A stretch of DNA of 64,000 nt from Burkholderiales bacterium (GCA_025352105.1 JANXUB010000136.1:1-64000), one strand, 5' to 3'. Positions 1 through 9,001 are shown, numbered from the stretch's first letter. A program made the numbers and translations. The notes: generated by a model not told the origin, from the sequence alone.

Positions 1-774
1 AACGACGGACACAGTTAGCAACGCGGTCGCGGTGAATGCGGTGCCGCTGTGCAGTTCAACCAGCCCATTGAGCAGACACAGCGTGCTGAGGGTGGCCAGC
101 GCGAGTCCGCCCCAGTCCAGCGGCGCGCCGTTACGATTGGCTGCAGCGCCGCCGGGTGCGGTGATCGGCACGAATTTGTATGCCAGCCAGATCGACACCA
201 GACAAAACGGCACCACCATAAAAAAGATGGAGCGCCAACCCCATAAATCGACCAGCACGCCGCCGATGCTTGGCCCAATGGCTGGCGCCAGCACAACGCC
301 CATCCCGAAGAAACCGCTCGCCCGCCCCTGCTCCGTCGGCTCAAATGCGCGCAAAATAATGATCGCCGGAATCGGCTGTACGACACCTGCCGCCAACCCT
401 TCCATCACGCGGGCGGCGAGCACCAGACCGTATTGATTGGAAAGCCCGCCGGAGACCCCGCCGATCAGCAGCATCCACATACAGCCAAGATACGTCGCAC
501 GATAACCGTAGCGTGCCAGGAGCCACGGCGTGGTCAGCATCGACACGGTCATCGCCACCATGAAGCCCGAACTCACCCATTGCGCGCGCTCCTGCCCGAG
601 CGTGAAGTGGTGGCTCATGTCCGGGATCGCGACGTTGACAATCGTCGACGACATGATCGATGCCATCGTACCCACCATCACCGCCAGCAGCAAATACCAG
701 CGGTGCCTGGCCCCGTAGCGCGCCTGAAGCGCGGCAAGCGTGCCGGAGGGTTCTGTGGTGCTGGGCTCAGACAT
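1..774 (-). CDS. MFS drug exporter, DHA2 (EmrB/QacA-like), 3'-truncated by window edge
   Basis: This is an inner-membrane proton-driven multidrug exporter of the DHA2 (14-TM) family. The 258 visible codons run from the ATG off the left edge with no stop. A hydrophilic N-terminus is followed by a TM1 segment containing SSTIVNVAIPDM, close to the DHA2 signature DTTIVNVALP. A loop with ARYGYRATYLG matches MFS motif A, and GFFGMGVVLAPAIGPSIGG matches the exporter-specific motif C in TM5. It is divergent from ccmF. The substrate cannot be read from the sequence. The family call is firm; the EmrB subfamily is likely. Confidence 0.85.
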   Translation of the reverse strand, partial: MSEPSTTEPSGTLAALQARYGARHRWYLLLAVMVGTMASIMSSTIVNVAIPDMSHHFTLGQERAQWVSSGFMVAMTVSMLTTPWLLARYGYRATYLGCMWMLLIGGVSGGLSNQYGLVLAARVMEGLAAGVVQPIPAIIILRAFEPTEQGRASGFFGMGVVLAPAIGPSIGGVLVDLWGWRSIFFMVVPFCLVSIWLAYKFVPITAPGGAAANRNGAPLDWGGLALATLSTLCLLNGLVELHSGTAFTATALLTVSVV

Positions 775-812
775 TAAAACGAGTTTACTCGCGGTAGCTG
801 ACGCGAGGCTTT

Positions 813-880
813 TGTGGGAGCGGTTCCACCGCGAATGACATTCAGCGGTGGGCGAAATTCGCGATGAAATCGCTCCCACA
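813..880. repeat. REP-like inverted repeat (TGTGGGAGCG arms)
   Basis: Perfect 10-base arms TGTGGGAGCG and CGCTCCCACA enclose two inner palindromic stretches (ACCGCGAA and TTCGCGAT). The element lies in the divergent MFS-ccmF intergenic space. A single arm of the same family occurs at the nth 3' end (18107-18129). This is typical of REP/BIME-type extragenic palindromes. Confidence 0.75.
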
Positions 881-941
881 GAACCTAATCACCCACCCCG
901 CCTAAAATTGCGGTTTCGCTGTACCCCGGATATCGCCGCTC

Positions 942-2924
942 ATGATTCCAGAACTCGGTCACTTCGCGCTCGTGCTTGCGTTTTTTGTGTCGCTTGCAAG
1001 CGCAGGCGTCGCTGCCACCGCCAATTTGCGACGTGGTGTCGCGATGGCGGAATTCACGCGCAGCGCCACGCTCGCCCTCTTTGGCCTCGTGTTATTCGCG
1101 TTCATCTGCCTGATGATTTCGTTCACGCAGGGTGATTTCAGCGTGGTCAACGTGGCGACCAATTCGAACTCGTTGTTGCCGATGCAATATCGCGTGTCCG
1201 CGACATGGGGATCACACGAAGGTTCGATGCTGTTGTGGGTGTTGATGTTGACCGGGTGGAGCGCGGCGGTTGCGGTCTTTTCGAAGCAATTGCCGGATGT
1301 GTTGATCACGCGCGTGCTGATTGTTTTGGCGGCGATCACGGCCGTGTTTCTGGCGTTCACGCTGCTCACCTCGAACCCGTTCGAAAGGTTGATTCCCGCT
1401 GCGCCCGAAGGTCGCGACCTGAACCCGCTCTTGCAAGATCCCGGCATGATTTTTCATCCGCCGCTGCTGTACATGGGCTACGTTGGCATGTCAGTCGTGT
1501 TTGCGTTTGCCATCGCCGCGCTGTGGGGCGGGCGACTAGATTCGACGTGGGCGCGCTGGAGCCGCCCGTGGACGATTGCGGCGTGGATTTTTCTCACCTG
1601 CGGCATCGCGCTCGGCAGTTTCTGGGCGTACTACGAATTGGGCTGGGGCGGATGGTGGTTCTGGGATCCGGTGGAGAACGCGTCGTTCATGCCGTGGCTC
1701 GTGGGCACGGCGCTGATTCACTCGCTGGCCGTGACTGAGAAGCGCGGTGCGTTCAAGGCGTGGACCGTGTTGCTCGCGATCTCTGCGTTTTCGTTGTCGC
1801 TGCTCGGGACTTTCCTTGTGCGCTCAGGCGTGTTGACCAGCGTGCATGCGTTCGCGACCGATCCGAAGCGCGGTGTGTTTATTCTCGCGTTTCTCGTTGT
1901 CATCATTGGTGGTTCGTTGACGCTCTACGCGTTTCGCGCGCCGAAAGTCAACGACGGCGGGCGCTTTGGATTGCTCTCGCGCGAATCGTTTTTGCTAGGT
2001 AACAATTTGCTGCTGGTGGTGGCTGCGGGTGCGGTGTTGCTCGGCACACTTTATCCTTTGTTCGCCGATGCATTTGGCCTTGGCAAGGTATCGGTTGGCC
2101 CGCCGTATTTCGAGATCGTGTTTGTGCCGTTGATGTTGCCGCTTGTGGCTTTGATGGGCGTTGGGCCGCTCGCACGATGGAAGGACGATGAGGGAAAACT
2201 GGTGCTTCATCGCATGCTCGTTCACGCGATTGTTGCGCTCGTCGCGTTTGTGCTTTGCGCCACTTTGGCGCCGCGATTTTCACCGTTGGCCTGCGTGGGT
2301 TTTGCGTTCGCGGCGTGGCTGGCTTGCGGCATTGTCAACGGCTATCGGGATCGCCTGCGTCATGCATCCGGTATGGCAAGCACGACAGCAAAGTGGAAGC
2401 AAATTCCCATCGCATATCACGGCATGCAAATGGCGCATCTGGGTGTGGTCGCGTTCATTTTGGGCGTGACGGCGGTAAAGGCGTTTGAGCAGGAATATGA
2501 CGTGGCCCTAGCGGTCGGTGCATCGAAACCCATCGCGGGGGTTGAGGTCAAATTTCTAGGTGTGACGGACGTGACGGGACCGAACTACATCGCGAAGCGC
2601 GGCAGCTTTGAGTTGATCAAGGACGGCGCGGTGCTGCAAACGATGAACCCGGAGCGGCGCTCGTACGCATCGCAGCGCGCCACCCCCATGACCGAAGCGG
2701 CGATTGATCGAAGTCTCGCACGCGATTTATATGTGTCACTGGGTGATGAAGTGGGCAATGGTCAGTGGACGGTGCGGGTGCATTACAAGCCGCTGGTGAA
2801 CTGGATCTGGCTCGGCTGCGTGATCATGGCGCTCGGTGGGTTGCTAGGCGCGCTTGATCCACGATATCGTAGGGTGCGGAGAACGGCTAGCGTTGCTTCC
2901 TCGGCCACGGCGAACGTTCGATGA
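942..2924 (+). CDS. ccmF: Cytochrome c heme lyase subunit CcmF
   Basis: CcmF is a multi-pass inner-membrane protein of system I cytochrome c maturation. With CcmH it ligates heme from holo-CcmE to apocytochrome CXXCH motifs in the periplasm. The 660-residue length is usual. The tryptophan-rich WWD heme-handling motif is at about residues 231-247 (GWGGWWFWDPVENASF), and many TM helices are visible along the chain. A large periplasmic domain precedes the last TM near the C-terminus. The TGA stop overlaps an ATG (ATGA) that opens the ccmH frame, so the genes are translationally coupled. ccmG, usually found between ccmF and ccmH, is absent here. Confidence 0.96.
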   Translation: MIPELGHFALVLAFFVSLASAGVAATANLRRGVAMAEFTRSATLALFGLVLFAFICLMISFTQGDFSVVNVATNSNSLLPMQYRVSATWGSHEGSMLLWVLMLTGWSAAVAVFSKQLPDVLITRVLIVLAAITAVFLAFTLLTSNPFERLIPAAPEGRDLNPLLQDPGMIFHPPLLYMGYVGMSVVFAFAIAALWGGRLDSTWARWSRPWTIAAWIFLTCGIALGSFWAYYELGWGGWWFWDPVENASFMPWLVGTALIHSLAVTEKRGAFKAWTVLLAISAFSLSLLGTFLVRSGVLTSVHAFATDPKRGVFILAFLVVIIGGSLTLYAFRAPKVNDGGRFGLLSRESFLLGNNLLLVVAAGAVLLGTLYPLFADAFGLGKVSVGPPYFEIVFVPLMLPLVALMGVGPLARWKDDEGKLVLHRMLVHAIVALVAFVLCATLAPRFSPLACVGFAFAAWLACGIVNGYRDRLRHASGMASTTAKWKQIPIAYHGMQMAHLGVVAFILGVTAVKAFEQEYDVALAVGASKPIAGVEVKFLGVTDVTGPNYIAKRGSFELIKDGAVLQTMNPERRSYASQRATPMTEAAIDRSLARDLYVSLGDEVGNGQWTVRVHYKPLVNWIWLGCVIMALGGLLGALDPRYRRVRRTASVASSATANVR

Positions 2925-3547
2925 GTTCGCGGCTCTTGCCGTTGTCGATACGCGCGGGTCTGCCCCCTCTCCCCTCGCGGGAGAGGGTTGGGGTGAGGGG
3001 GCGCATGGAGTCCAGCGTCCGCTTGCATCTCAGCTCATCGAACCAACCCCTCACCCTAGCCCTCTCCCGCAAGGGGAGAGGGAACTGGACAGAGCGCGTC
3101 ATCACCTTCATGGCGTCTGCCATGCTTGGCATCTCGCTTGCACACGCCCAACCCAGCCCCGACCCCGCGCTCGAAGCCCGCGTCAAAGCGCTCTCCTCCG
3201 AACTCCGCTGTCTGGTTTGCCAAAACCAGACCGTTGAGGACAGCACGTCCCCGGTTGCGCGCGACATGAAAGATCAGGTTCGCGCGCAGCTGGCTGCGGG
3301 CAAGAGCGAGGCCGAGGTCAAGACCTACATGACGGATCGGTTTGGCGATTTTGTGCTGTACAACCCGCCGTTCAAGGCAACCACCGTGGTGCTCTGGGCG
3401 GGACCATTTGTGGCGCTTTTGTTGGCCGGATTTTTGCTGATTCGCCGATTGCGAAAGACCTCAACCGCGCCTGCCGCAGCCGCGCTGAGCGACGCGGATC
3501 GTGAACGGGCGCAGGCGATGTTGAACACCAAAGACGTATCGAATTAA
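2921..3547 (+). CDS. ccmH: Cytochrome c maturation protein CcmH (CycL), N-terminus altered by a repeat
   Basis: CcmH is a thiol-disulfide subunit that keeps apocytochrome cysteines reduced for heme attachment. The body shows the diagnostic LRCLVCQNQ motif and, near the C-terminus, a TM helix followed by RRLRK. The start is uncertain. The ATG at 2921 overlaps the ccmF stop, but reading from there passes in frame through a 120-bp palindromic repeat. The ATG at 3110 gives MASAMLGISLAHAQ, a plausible but uncharged signal peptide. The repeat probably inserted into the original leader region. The stop overlaps the ccmI start by one base (TAATG). Confidence 0.92.
   Translation: MSSRLLPLSIRAGLPPLPSRERVGVRGRMESSVRLHLSSSNQPLTLALSRKGRGNWTERVITFMASAMLGISLAHAQPSPDPALEARVKALSSELRCLVCQNQTVEDSTSPVARDMKDQVRAQLAAGKSEAEVKTYMTDRFGDFVLYNPPFKATTVVLWAGPFVALLLAGFLLIRRLRKTSTAPAAAALSDADRERAQAMLNTKDVSN
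2963..3082. repeat. 120-bp palindromic repeat inside the ccmH 5' end
   Basis: Two arms of about 36 bases (CCCTCTCCCC... and its near-complement ...GGGGAGAGGG) face each other across a spacer of about 46 bases. Each arm is itself a smaller hairpin (CCTCTCCC/GGGAGAGG). RNA from it would fold into a strong structure just upstream of the ATG at 3110. It looks like a mobile extragenic palindrome that landed between ccmF and ccmH without breaking the frame. Confidence 0.8.
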
Positions 3548-4815
3548 TGAATCCTTCACTTGTCTTTGTTGCGCTCCTCATCCTCATCACCGCCCTTGTG
3601 CTGTGGCTTGTGTTGCGCCCCCTCCTCAAACGCCGCGTCGAGGCGAAAACAGCGGCCGTTGACACCAACGTTCAGGCGCTGCGCATTGAGCTCACCGAGG
3701 CGCGGCGCGACCGAAAACTGGGGCTGCTATCGGAGGCTGGGCTGGTTGAGGCGGAGCGTGAACTTGAGGCACGCGTGTTGTCGGAATCCGCCGGCTCAGT
3801 CGCGTCAGTCCTAAGCGCTCCACGTTATAAAAACACCGCCATCGCATTAGGCGTTTTGCTACCCACGCTGGCAGTGCTTGGGTACGCTGCCGTCGGTATG
3901 CCCATCGCGGTGGTGCCGGAAGTCGTGCGCCCGCCGCAAGCAGCCGCCGCGCAGGATCAGCAGATGGCCGAATTGTTTAAACTGGCCGAGGAGCGCCTCG
4001 CCAAAGAGCCAAACGACGCCAAGGGCTGGATTTTGCTGGCGCGCGCAAAAGCGTCCGTTGGCATGTTCGACGGGGCGATGCACGATTATGAAAAGGCCGT
4101 CGCGCTGACGCCGAACGACAGTGAGCTGTGGTCTGATTTCGCCGATGCGGCAGCGGGCAAATCGCAGGGCAAAATGGACGGCAAGCCGCTCGAGTACATC
4201 AACAAAGCGCTCGCGCTTGATGGCAAAAACGCAAAGGCGCTGTTGTTGCGCGGCACCTACGAAATGCAGAAGAACGACTTCGCCTCGGCCGAAAAATCGT
4301 TCACATTAGCGAAGTCGCAGGTCGACCCCAAATCCGGCTTTGCACAGATCGCAGACAACGCGTTGGCGGACATAAAAACGCGTCAGGGCGGCGTGGCTGC
4401 GGGCCCCGAAAAGCGCATGGAGACCAGCGCCATCGCCGAGCCCGCCAGCGCGTCGGACGTTGTGCTCGCCAGCGTGCAGTTGCAACTCGGCGCGGAGGCG
4501 CGAAAGGCGCTGTCGGCGAATGCAGGCGCGGCGGTTTTTGTGATCGTTCGCACGTTGGGCGTTGACCGCGGCCCGCCGCTTGCCGCACGAAAAATCCCCG
4601 CCGCCGATGTCGACAAACCGATTCTGTTGACCGCAGCCGACGCCATGATCGGTGGCGCAGGACTCAAGTCCGGCACCGAGGTTTCGGTGCAGGCGCGGCT
4701 GTCGCTGACCGGGCAACCCATCGCGCAGAACGGCGATTGGCAAAGTGCAAAAACGAGCCTGAAATTGCCTGCAAAATCGGCAGCGCTGACGATTGATCAG
4801 CCTGTGACTCAGTAG
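3547..4815 (+). CDS. ccmI: Cytochrome c biogenesis protein CcmI (CycH), TPR apocytochrome chaperone
   Basis: CcmI is an inner-membrane chaperone that hands apocytochrome c to the CcmF/CcmH ligase. A first TM helix occupies residues 5-24, a cytoplasmic loop with ALRIELTEARRDRKLGLL follows, and a second TM lies at about 97-120. TPR-type helical pairs follow at about 135-255 (ELFKLAEERLAKEPND..., then repeats of ALLLRGTYEMQ type). The C-terminal periplasmic domain of about 130 residues resembles the CycH C-terminal part. The start overlaps the ccmH stop. It is the last gene of the operon; a palindromic repeat between it and convergent fbpC may end transcription. Confidence 0.93.
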   Translation: MNPSLVFVALLILITALVLWLVLRPLLKRRVEAKTAAVDTNVQALRIELTEARRDRKLGLLSEAGLVEAERELEARVLSESAGSVASVLSAPRYKNTAIALGVLLPTLAVLGYAAVGMPIAVVPEVVRPPQAAAAQDQQMAELFKLAEERLAKEPNDAKGWILLARAKASVGMFDGAMHDYEKAVALTPNDSELWSDFADAAAGKSQGKMDGKPLEYINKALALDGKNAKALLLRGTYEMQKNDFASAEKSFTLAKSQVDPKSGFAQIADNALADIKTRQGGVAAGPEKRMETSAIAEPASASDVVLASVQLQLGAEARKALSANAGAAVFVIVRTLGVDRGPPLAARKIPAADVDKPILLTAADAMIGGAGLKSGTEVSVQARLSLTGQPIAQNGDWQSAKTSLKLPAKSAALTIDQPVTQ

Positions 4816-4825
4816 TTTTGTGCGG

Positions 4826-4942
4826 CAGCTTTTTAGGTGAAACGCTTATTTAACGTGGGCTTGATCAAATAAAGTCTGAAAGTCGACTTGGACGATATTT
4901 CGCCGGTAGGCCCTAAAGATAGGGGCTTTCAGCCAAAAGCTG
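4826..4942. repeat. Dispersed repeat family B, copy 1
   Basis: A 117-bp element bounded by CAGCTTTTT and its inverse AAAAGCTG, with inner GAAAGTCGACTT and a CCCTAAAGATAGGGG hairpin. It fills the space between convergent ccmI and fbpC, beginning 10 bases after one stop and ending next to the other. Related copies lie at 9198, 18706, 51549 and 59607. Confidence 0.7.
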
Positions 4943-4943
4943 A

Positions 4944-6047
4944 TTAATCGTTCTTCGCTCCATCAGGCTCTGCGGCAAACGTCACCACATGATCCACTTC
5001 GGCGCGAATACCAATCCAATCGCCCAGCATGTGATCGTGATGACTTGGCACATGAGCGAGAACGATTTCGCCGGTTTTCAGGCGCAGCGTGTACAAAAAT
5101 TCGTTTCCGCGAAATGCCTTGCGAACGATCTCGGCAAGCACGGGCGAGGCGTCATCATGCACGATGTCATCGGCGCGCAGCAGCACGTCGACCTCGCCCA
5201 CCGACAAGCCCGCCAGCACCGCCGGGCTCACGTCATGCAACTCGCCCAGCGGCGTCACCACATGCTTGTGTGCGCCCGCGCCATCCTTGTCATCCGCGTG
5301 CAATTCAACGCGCGCCTTGGCGAACACGCCGTGCCCGATGAAGTCGGCAACGAATCGCGTCGCGGGGCGGTGGTACAGGCTATAGGCGTCGGCCCATTGA
5401 TGCAGCGCGCCGTGGTGCATCACGCCGATGCTGTCACCGATGGCAAACGCCTCAAGCTGATCGTGAGTGACGAGCAGCGCCGTGGCACCCGCCGCTTTCA
5501 GAATACCGCGCACCTCGTGCGCAAGTCGCTCGCGCAGATCAACGTCTAAGTTGGAAAAAGGCTCGTCGAGCAACAAGAGTTTCGGTCGCGGTGCCAGCGC
5601 GCGCGCGAGCGCTACGCGTTGTTGCTGACCGCCTGAGAGCTCGTGCGGCATGCGGCGGCGTGCGTCTCCGAGCCCCACCAGTTCAAGCACCTCGGCGACA
5701 CGAGCGCGGCGCTCTGTCGTCGGCTGATCCCAAATACCAAACGCCACATTGCGCCCCACGTCGAGATGCGGAAATAGCGCGTAGTCCTGAAAAACCATGC
5801 CGATACGCCGCGCTTCCGGTGCGGTATTTCGCCCCACCGCGCTCACGATTTCGCCCCCCAGCGTGATGCTGCCCCCGCTCACGGGCTCAAGCCCCGCGAC
5901 GGCGCGCAACAAAGTCGTTTTGCCGCAGCCGGACGGGCCGATGAGTACGCCAATTTCGCCCACCGTGAGGCCGAACGACACGTCGTTGACCGCAGGTGTG
6001 TCGCGACCCGGATACTGAACGCACAGGTGCTGAAGATCTAGAAACAT
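4944..6047 (-). CDS. fbpC: Ferric iron ABC transporter ATP-binding protein FbpC
   Basis: FbpC is the ATPase that powers periplasmic Fe(III) import with FbpA and FbpB. The 367 residues contain Walker A GPSGCGKTT (37-45), Q-loop VFQDYALFPH, signature LSGGQQQR (137-144), Walker B LLLLDEP and H-loop THDQ. A C-terminal TOBE-like region follows, as in the FbpC/AfuC/PotA class. It is divergent from fbpB across a short gap. Polyamine or sulfate importers share this ATPase type, but the fused FbpB permease and FbpA next door decide for iron. Confidence 0.93.
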   Translation of the reverse strand: MFLDLQHLCVQYPGRDTPAVNDVSFGLTVGEIGVLIGPSGCGKTTLLRAVAGLEPVSGGSITLGGEIVSAVGRNTAPEARRIGMVFQDYALFPHLDVGRNVAFGIWDQPTTERRARVAEVLELVGLGDARRRMPHELSGGQQQRVALARALAPRPKLLLLDEPFSNLDVDLRERLAHEVRGILKAAGATALLVTHDQLEAFAIGDSIGVMHHGALHQWADAYSLYHRPATRFVADFIGHGVFAKARVELHADDKDGAGAHKHVVTPLGELHDVSPAVLAGLSVGEVDVLLRADDIVHDDASPVLAEIVRKAFRGNEFLYTLRLKTGEIVLAHVPSHHDHMLGDWIGIRAEVDHVVTFAAEPDGAKND

Positions 6048-6139
6048 GCCGAGGATTCTAGATGCTTACAATTCTCATTTGCGGCAGCCGCAACGCCCCT
6101 GCCGCGCGTTGCCTGTCATTCACTTCACTCCCTCGCTGC

Positions 6140-7753
6140 ATGCGCCTCTCCACGCTCCCCCTGCTTCTGATCGCCACGATCGTGCTGTTGCCTGTGCTCG
6201 CGGTGCTTTCGACCGTGGTGCAGTGGAACCCGGAAAGCGCACAAATTTTGCGCGAGATGGCGGCGACCGTGCTGCCACAGTACGCTGCGACGTCGATTGC
6301 GCTGTGCGTCATGGTGGGGCTGGGTGTCGCTCTGCTCGGCTCGGCGACGGCGTGCGCGGTCACGCTATTTGACTTTCCGGGTCGCAAAACATTTGAATGG
6401 GCGCTGCTGCTGCCACTGGCGATGCCGGCCTATGTGGTGGCCTATGCCTACACCGATTTTTTGCAATACAGCGGCCCTGCACAGACCGCGCTGCGCACGG
6501 CGACCGGCGGACAGGGCCACATGCTGCCCGAGGTGAGAAGCCTCGGCGCGGCGGTGCTGGTGTTTGTTCTGACGCTGTACCCGTATGTGTATCTTCTGGC
6601 GCGCTCAGCGCTGGCTGAGCGGGCGTCGCACCTGATGGAGGCCGCGCGCATGCTGGGGGCACCGCTCGGACGACGCATTCGCGCGGTGGCCTTGCCGCTC
6701 GCGCGACCGGCCATCGCGGCGGGCGTCGCGCTCGCGCTGATGGAAACGCTGGCGGATTTCGGGGTGTCGAGCTACTTCGGCATTCAGACGTTCACAGCGG
6801 GCATTTACAAGGCGTGGCTATCGATGGACAACCGCATCGCTGCGGCGCAGCTGGCGGTGCTCCTGCTCATCGTTGTAGCGGGGCTGTTGACGATTGAACG
6901 GCGCGCGCAAAGGCAGCTCAGATTTTCTGCAAACAAAGGCGCGCGTGCCAACAGCAATGAAGCTCGCCGCGTGGTGCTTACCGGGGTTCGGCGCTTTCAG
7001 GCGCAGCTTATTTGCGGGCTGCCCGTGTTGCTGGGATTTGTGCTCCCGGTCGTTTTCATGTTGCGGCCGCTCGCGATTGGCTGGCAATCAAGCGATGCGC
7101 CGCTGCCGTGGGCAAGCTTTCTGATGTGGGCGTGGCATAGCCTGAAGCTCGGCGCGATCGCGGCGATCCTCACCGTCGGGCTCGCCCTGGCGTTAGCTTT
7201 TGCCGCGCGCAGCGCGCCTTCGCGTGCGACGCATGCGGTGCTCAACATCGCCGGGCTCGGATACGCGATTCCCGGCGCGGTCATCGTCGTTGGGCTCTTG
7301 ATCCCGGTCGGCTGGCTGCAAAACGCACGACCCGATTGGGGCGTGGGTTACTTTTTGACCGCAACCATCGCGGGCGTGCTCTGGGCGTATCTGGTGCGTT
7401 TTTGTGCAGTGGCGTTGCAGTCGGTGCAGAGCGGCTACAGCCGTATTCCCCGGAGCATGGATGAAACCGCGCAAACGCTGAGCGTAACCGGATTGAGGTT
7501 GTTCGCGCGCGTGCACTGGCCGCTGTTGAGGCGATCAACGCTGGTGGCGGCGCTTCTGGTGTTTGTCGACGTAATGAAAGAGCTACCTGGCACACTGGTG
7601 CTGCGCCCGTTCAATCACGACACCCTGGCCGTGATGGCGTATCAGCTCGCCCGCGACGAGCGACTGGGCGAAGCCGCACTGCCTTGCCTGGCACTGGTCG
7701 CAGCGGGCCTCATTCCGGTGTTTTTGCTCAGTCGGTCGCTAGGGAGACGCTGA
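6140..7753 (+). CDS. fbpB: Ferric iron ABC transporter permease FbpB (fused double permease)
   Basis: This is the inner-membrane channel of the Fe(III) importer, with two BPD permease units in one chain of 537 residues. Each unit carries an EAA loop that contacts FbpC: EAARMLGAPLGRR with ARPAIAAG in the first half, and ETAQTLSVTGLRLF in the second. I chose ATG 6140 (MRLSTLPLLLIA) because the hydrophobic first helix starts there; the 26 codons upstream read as non-protein. The last codons and the TGA lie inside the terminal arm of a palindromic repeat (7740-7903), so the native C-terminus may have been replaced. Confidence 0.93.
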   Translation: MRLSTLPLLLIATIVLLPVLAVLSTVVQWNPESAQILREMAATVLPQYAATSIALCVMVGLGVALLGSATACAVTLFDFPGRKTFEWALLLPLAMPAYVVAYAYTDFLQYSGPAQTALRTATGGQGHMLPEVRSLGAAVLVFVLTLYPYVYLLARSALAERASHLMEAARMLGAPLGRRIRAVALPLARPAIAAGVALALMETLADFGVSSYFGIQTFTAGIYKAWLSMDNRIAAAQLAVLLLIVVAGLLTIERRAQRQLRFSANKGARANSNEARRVVLTGVRRFQAQLICGLPVLLGFVLPVVFMLRPLAIGWQSSDAPLPWASFLMWAWHSLKLGAIAAILTVGLALALAFAARSAPSRATHAVLNIAGLGYAIPGAVIVVGLLIPVGWLQNARPDWGVGYFLTATIAGVLWAYLVRFCAVALQSVQSGYSRIPRSMDETAQTLSVTGLRLFARVHWPLLRRSTLVAALLVFVDVMKELPGTLVLRPFNHDTLAVMAYQLARDERLGEAALPCLALVAAGLIPVFLLSRSLGRR

Positions 7754-7903
7754 ACAAATCGCCACGCACATCGCATCCCTGTTTTGGGCGAACTACTTCG
7801 TCGAAAATACTCGCAATAGCTCGCTATTGCTGCGTTTTTCGCCTCGTATTTCATCCCAAAACAAGGCGCGCTGCGACGTGTCGCTTTATTCAGCGTCTCC
7901 CTA
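7740..7903. repeat. Palindromic repeat family A, copy 1 (164 bp)
   Basis: Near-perfect ends TAGGGAGACGCTGAA and TTCAGCGTCTCCCTA enclose further complementary stretches (CCCTGTTTTGGG/CCCAAAACAAGG) and a central GCAATAGC-tc-GCTATTGC, so almost the whole element can fold on itself. It sits between convergent fbpB and fbpA and supplies the fbpB stop codon. Relatives lie at 53391-53548 and 57558-57690. Confidence 0.85.
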
Positions 7904-7939
7904 GGCGAAAGTAGGCGCTAACAGCGGCTAACCCCGGAG

Positions 7940-9001
7940 CTATTTGTAGCCCACGCGATCAAGCATTTGCTGAACCTTCACCTGATTCATGCCAATTACG
8001 GAAACCGGAATCGTCTCGCTCTTGAAACTGGCACCGCCGGTCATGGTTTGCAGCGCGGGGTTGTTGAACTTGACGGTCTTCACAACAGGCCATTCGTTGT
8101 TGCCGTTGGCAAAATAATTCTGCGCCTCGGCACTCGCCAGATATTCCAAAAATTTCACCGCATTGGCGGTGTTTTTGGCGTGCTTCGCCATGCCACCGCC
8201 GGCGATGTTTACGTGGGTGCCCCAGCTGTTCTGATTCGGAAACACAATGCCGACTTTTTCGATAGCGGCCTGATCTTCGGGGTTGCTTGAACGCAGCATG
8301 CGCGCAATGTAGTACGTGTTGCTGATGGCCACACCGCATTCTCCGGAGGCGACCGCCTTGATTTGATCGGAGTCGCCGCCCTTGGGTGCGCGCGCCATGT
8401 TGGCCACCATCCCGGCGAGCCACGTTTCAGCCGCCTTGTCGCCCAGATGTTCGGTGACCGCGCCAAACAGGCTCAGGTTGTACGGGTGCGAGCCGGAGCG
8501 CGTACACAGCTGGCCCTTGTTTTTGGCGTCGCCCAGCTCCTCGTAGGTGTCCACGTCGTCGCGCTTGATGCGCAGCTTGTTGTAAACGACCACCCGAGCA
8601 CGGGTGCTGAAACCAAACCACGGCGTGCCATCGGATCCCGCCTTCGCGCGCAGTTGCTCGGGGATTGCCGCGTCGAGCACAGGCGATTTGACCGGCGCGA
8701 ACAGGCCATCGGTTTCCGCCCGCCACAATCGAGCAGCATCGACCAACAGGATCACGTCAGCTGGCGAGGCCGAACCCTCCGCCTTGAGCCGCTGAAGGAT
8801 GCCTGCGTCGTCAGAGTCAACGCGATTGATTTTGACGCCAGTGGCCTTGGTGAACCCGCTGTAGAGCAAATCATCACCGGGATAGTGGCGCGCCGAATAA
8901 ATATTGACGACCTGATCCTGGGCGAAACTCGCCTGGATTGGGGCCAGCGCGGCGACGGCGAGCGCGAGTGTGCTGAGGAGGTGTGAGCGGTTCATTGTCA
9001 T
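7940..9001 (-). CDS. fbpA: Periplasmic Fe(III)-binding protein FbpA
   Basis: FbpA is the solute-binding component of the iron importer and delivers ferric iron from the periplasm to FbpB. The signal peptide MTMNRSHLLSTLALA...ASFAQ is followed by VVNIYSARHYPGDD, the N-lobe signature of the FutA/FbpA class. The conserved tyrosine pair that coordinates iron is seen in ISNTYYIARM. Length (about 350 residues) is usual. An earlier ATG at 9019 is possible, but neither start has a clear Shine-Dalgarno sequence. It is convergent with fbpB, so the three genes are not one operon. No convincing Fur box was found. Confidence 0.92.
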   Translation of the reverse strand: MTMNRSHLLSTLALAVAALAPIQASFAQDQVVNIYSARHYPGDDLLYSGFTKATGVKINRVDSDDAGILQRLKAEGSASPADVILLVDAARLWRAETDGLFAPVKSPVLDAAIPEQLRAKAGSDGTPWFGFSTRARVVVYNKLRIKRDDVDTYEELGDAKNKGQLCTRSGSHPYNLSLFGAVTEHLGDKAAETWLAGMVANMARAPKGGDSDQIKAVASGECGVAISNTYYIARMLRSSNPEDQAAIEKVGIVFPNQNSWGTHVNIAGGGMAKHAKNTANAVKFLEYLASAEAQNYFANGNNEWPVVKTVKFNNPALQTMTGGASFKSETIPVSVIGMNQVKVQQMLDRVGYK

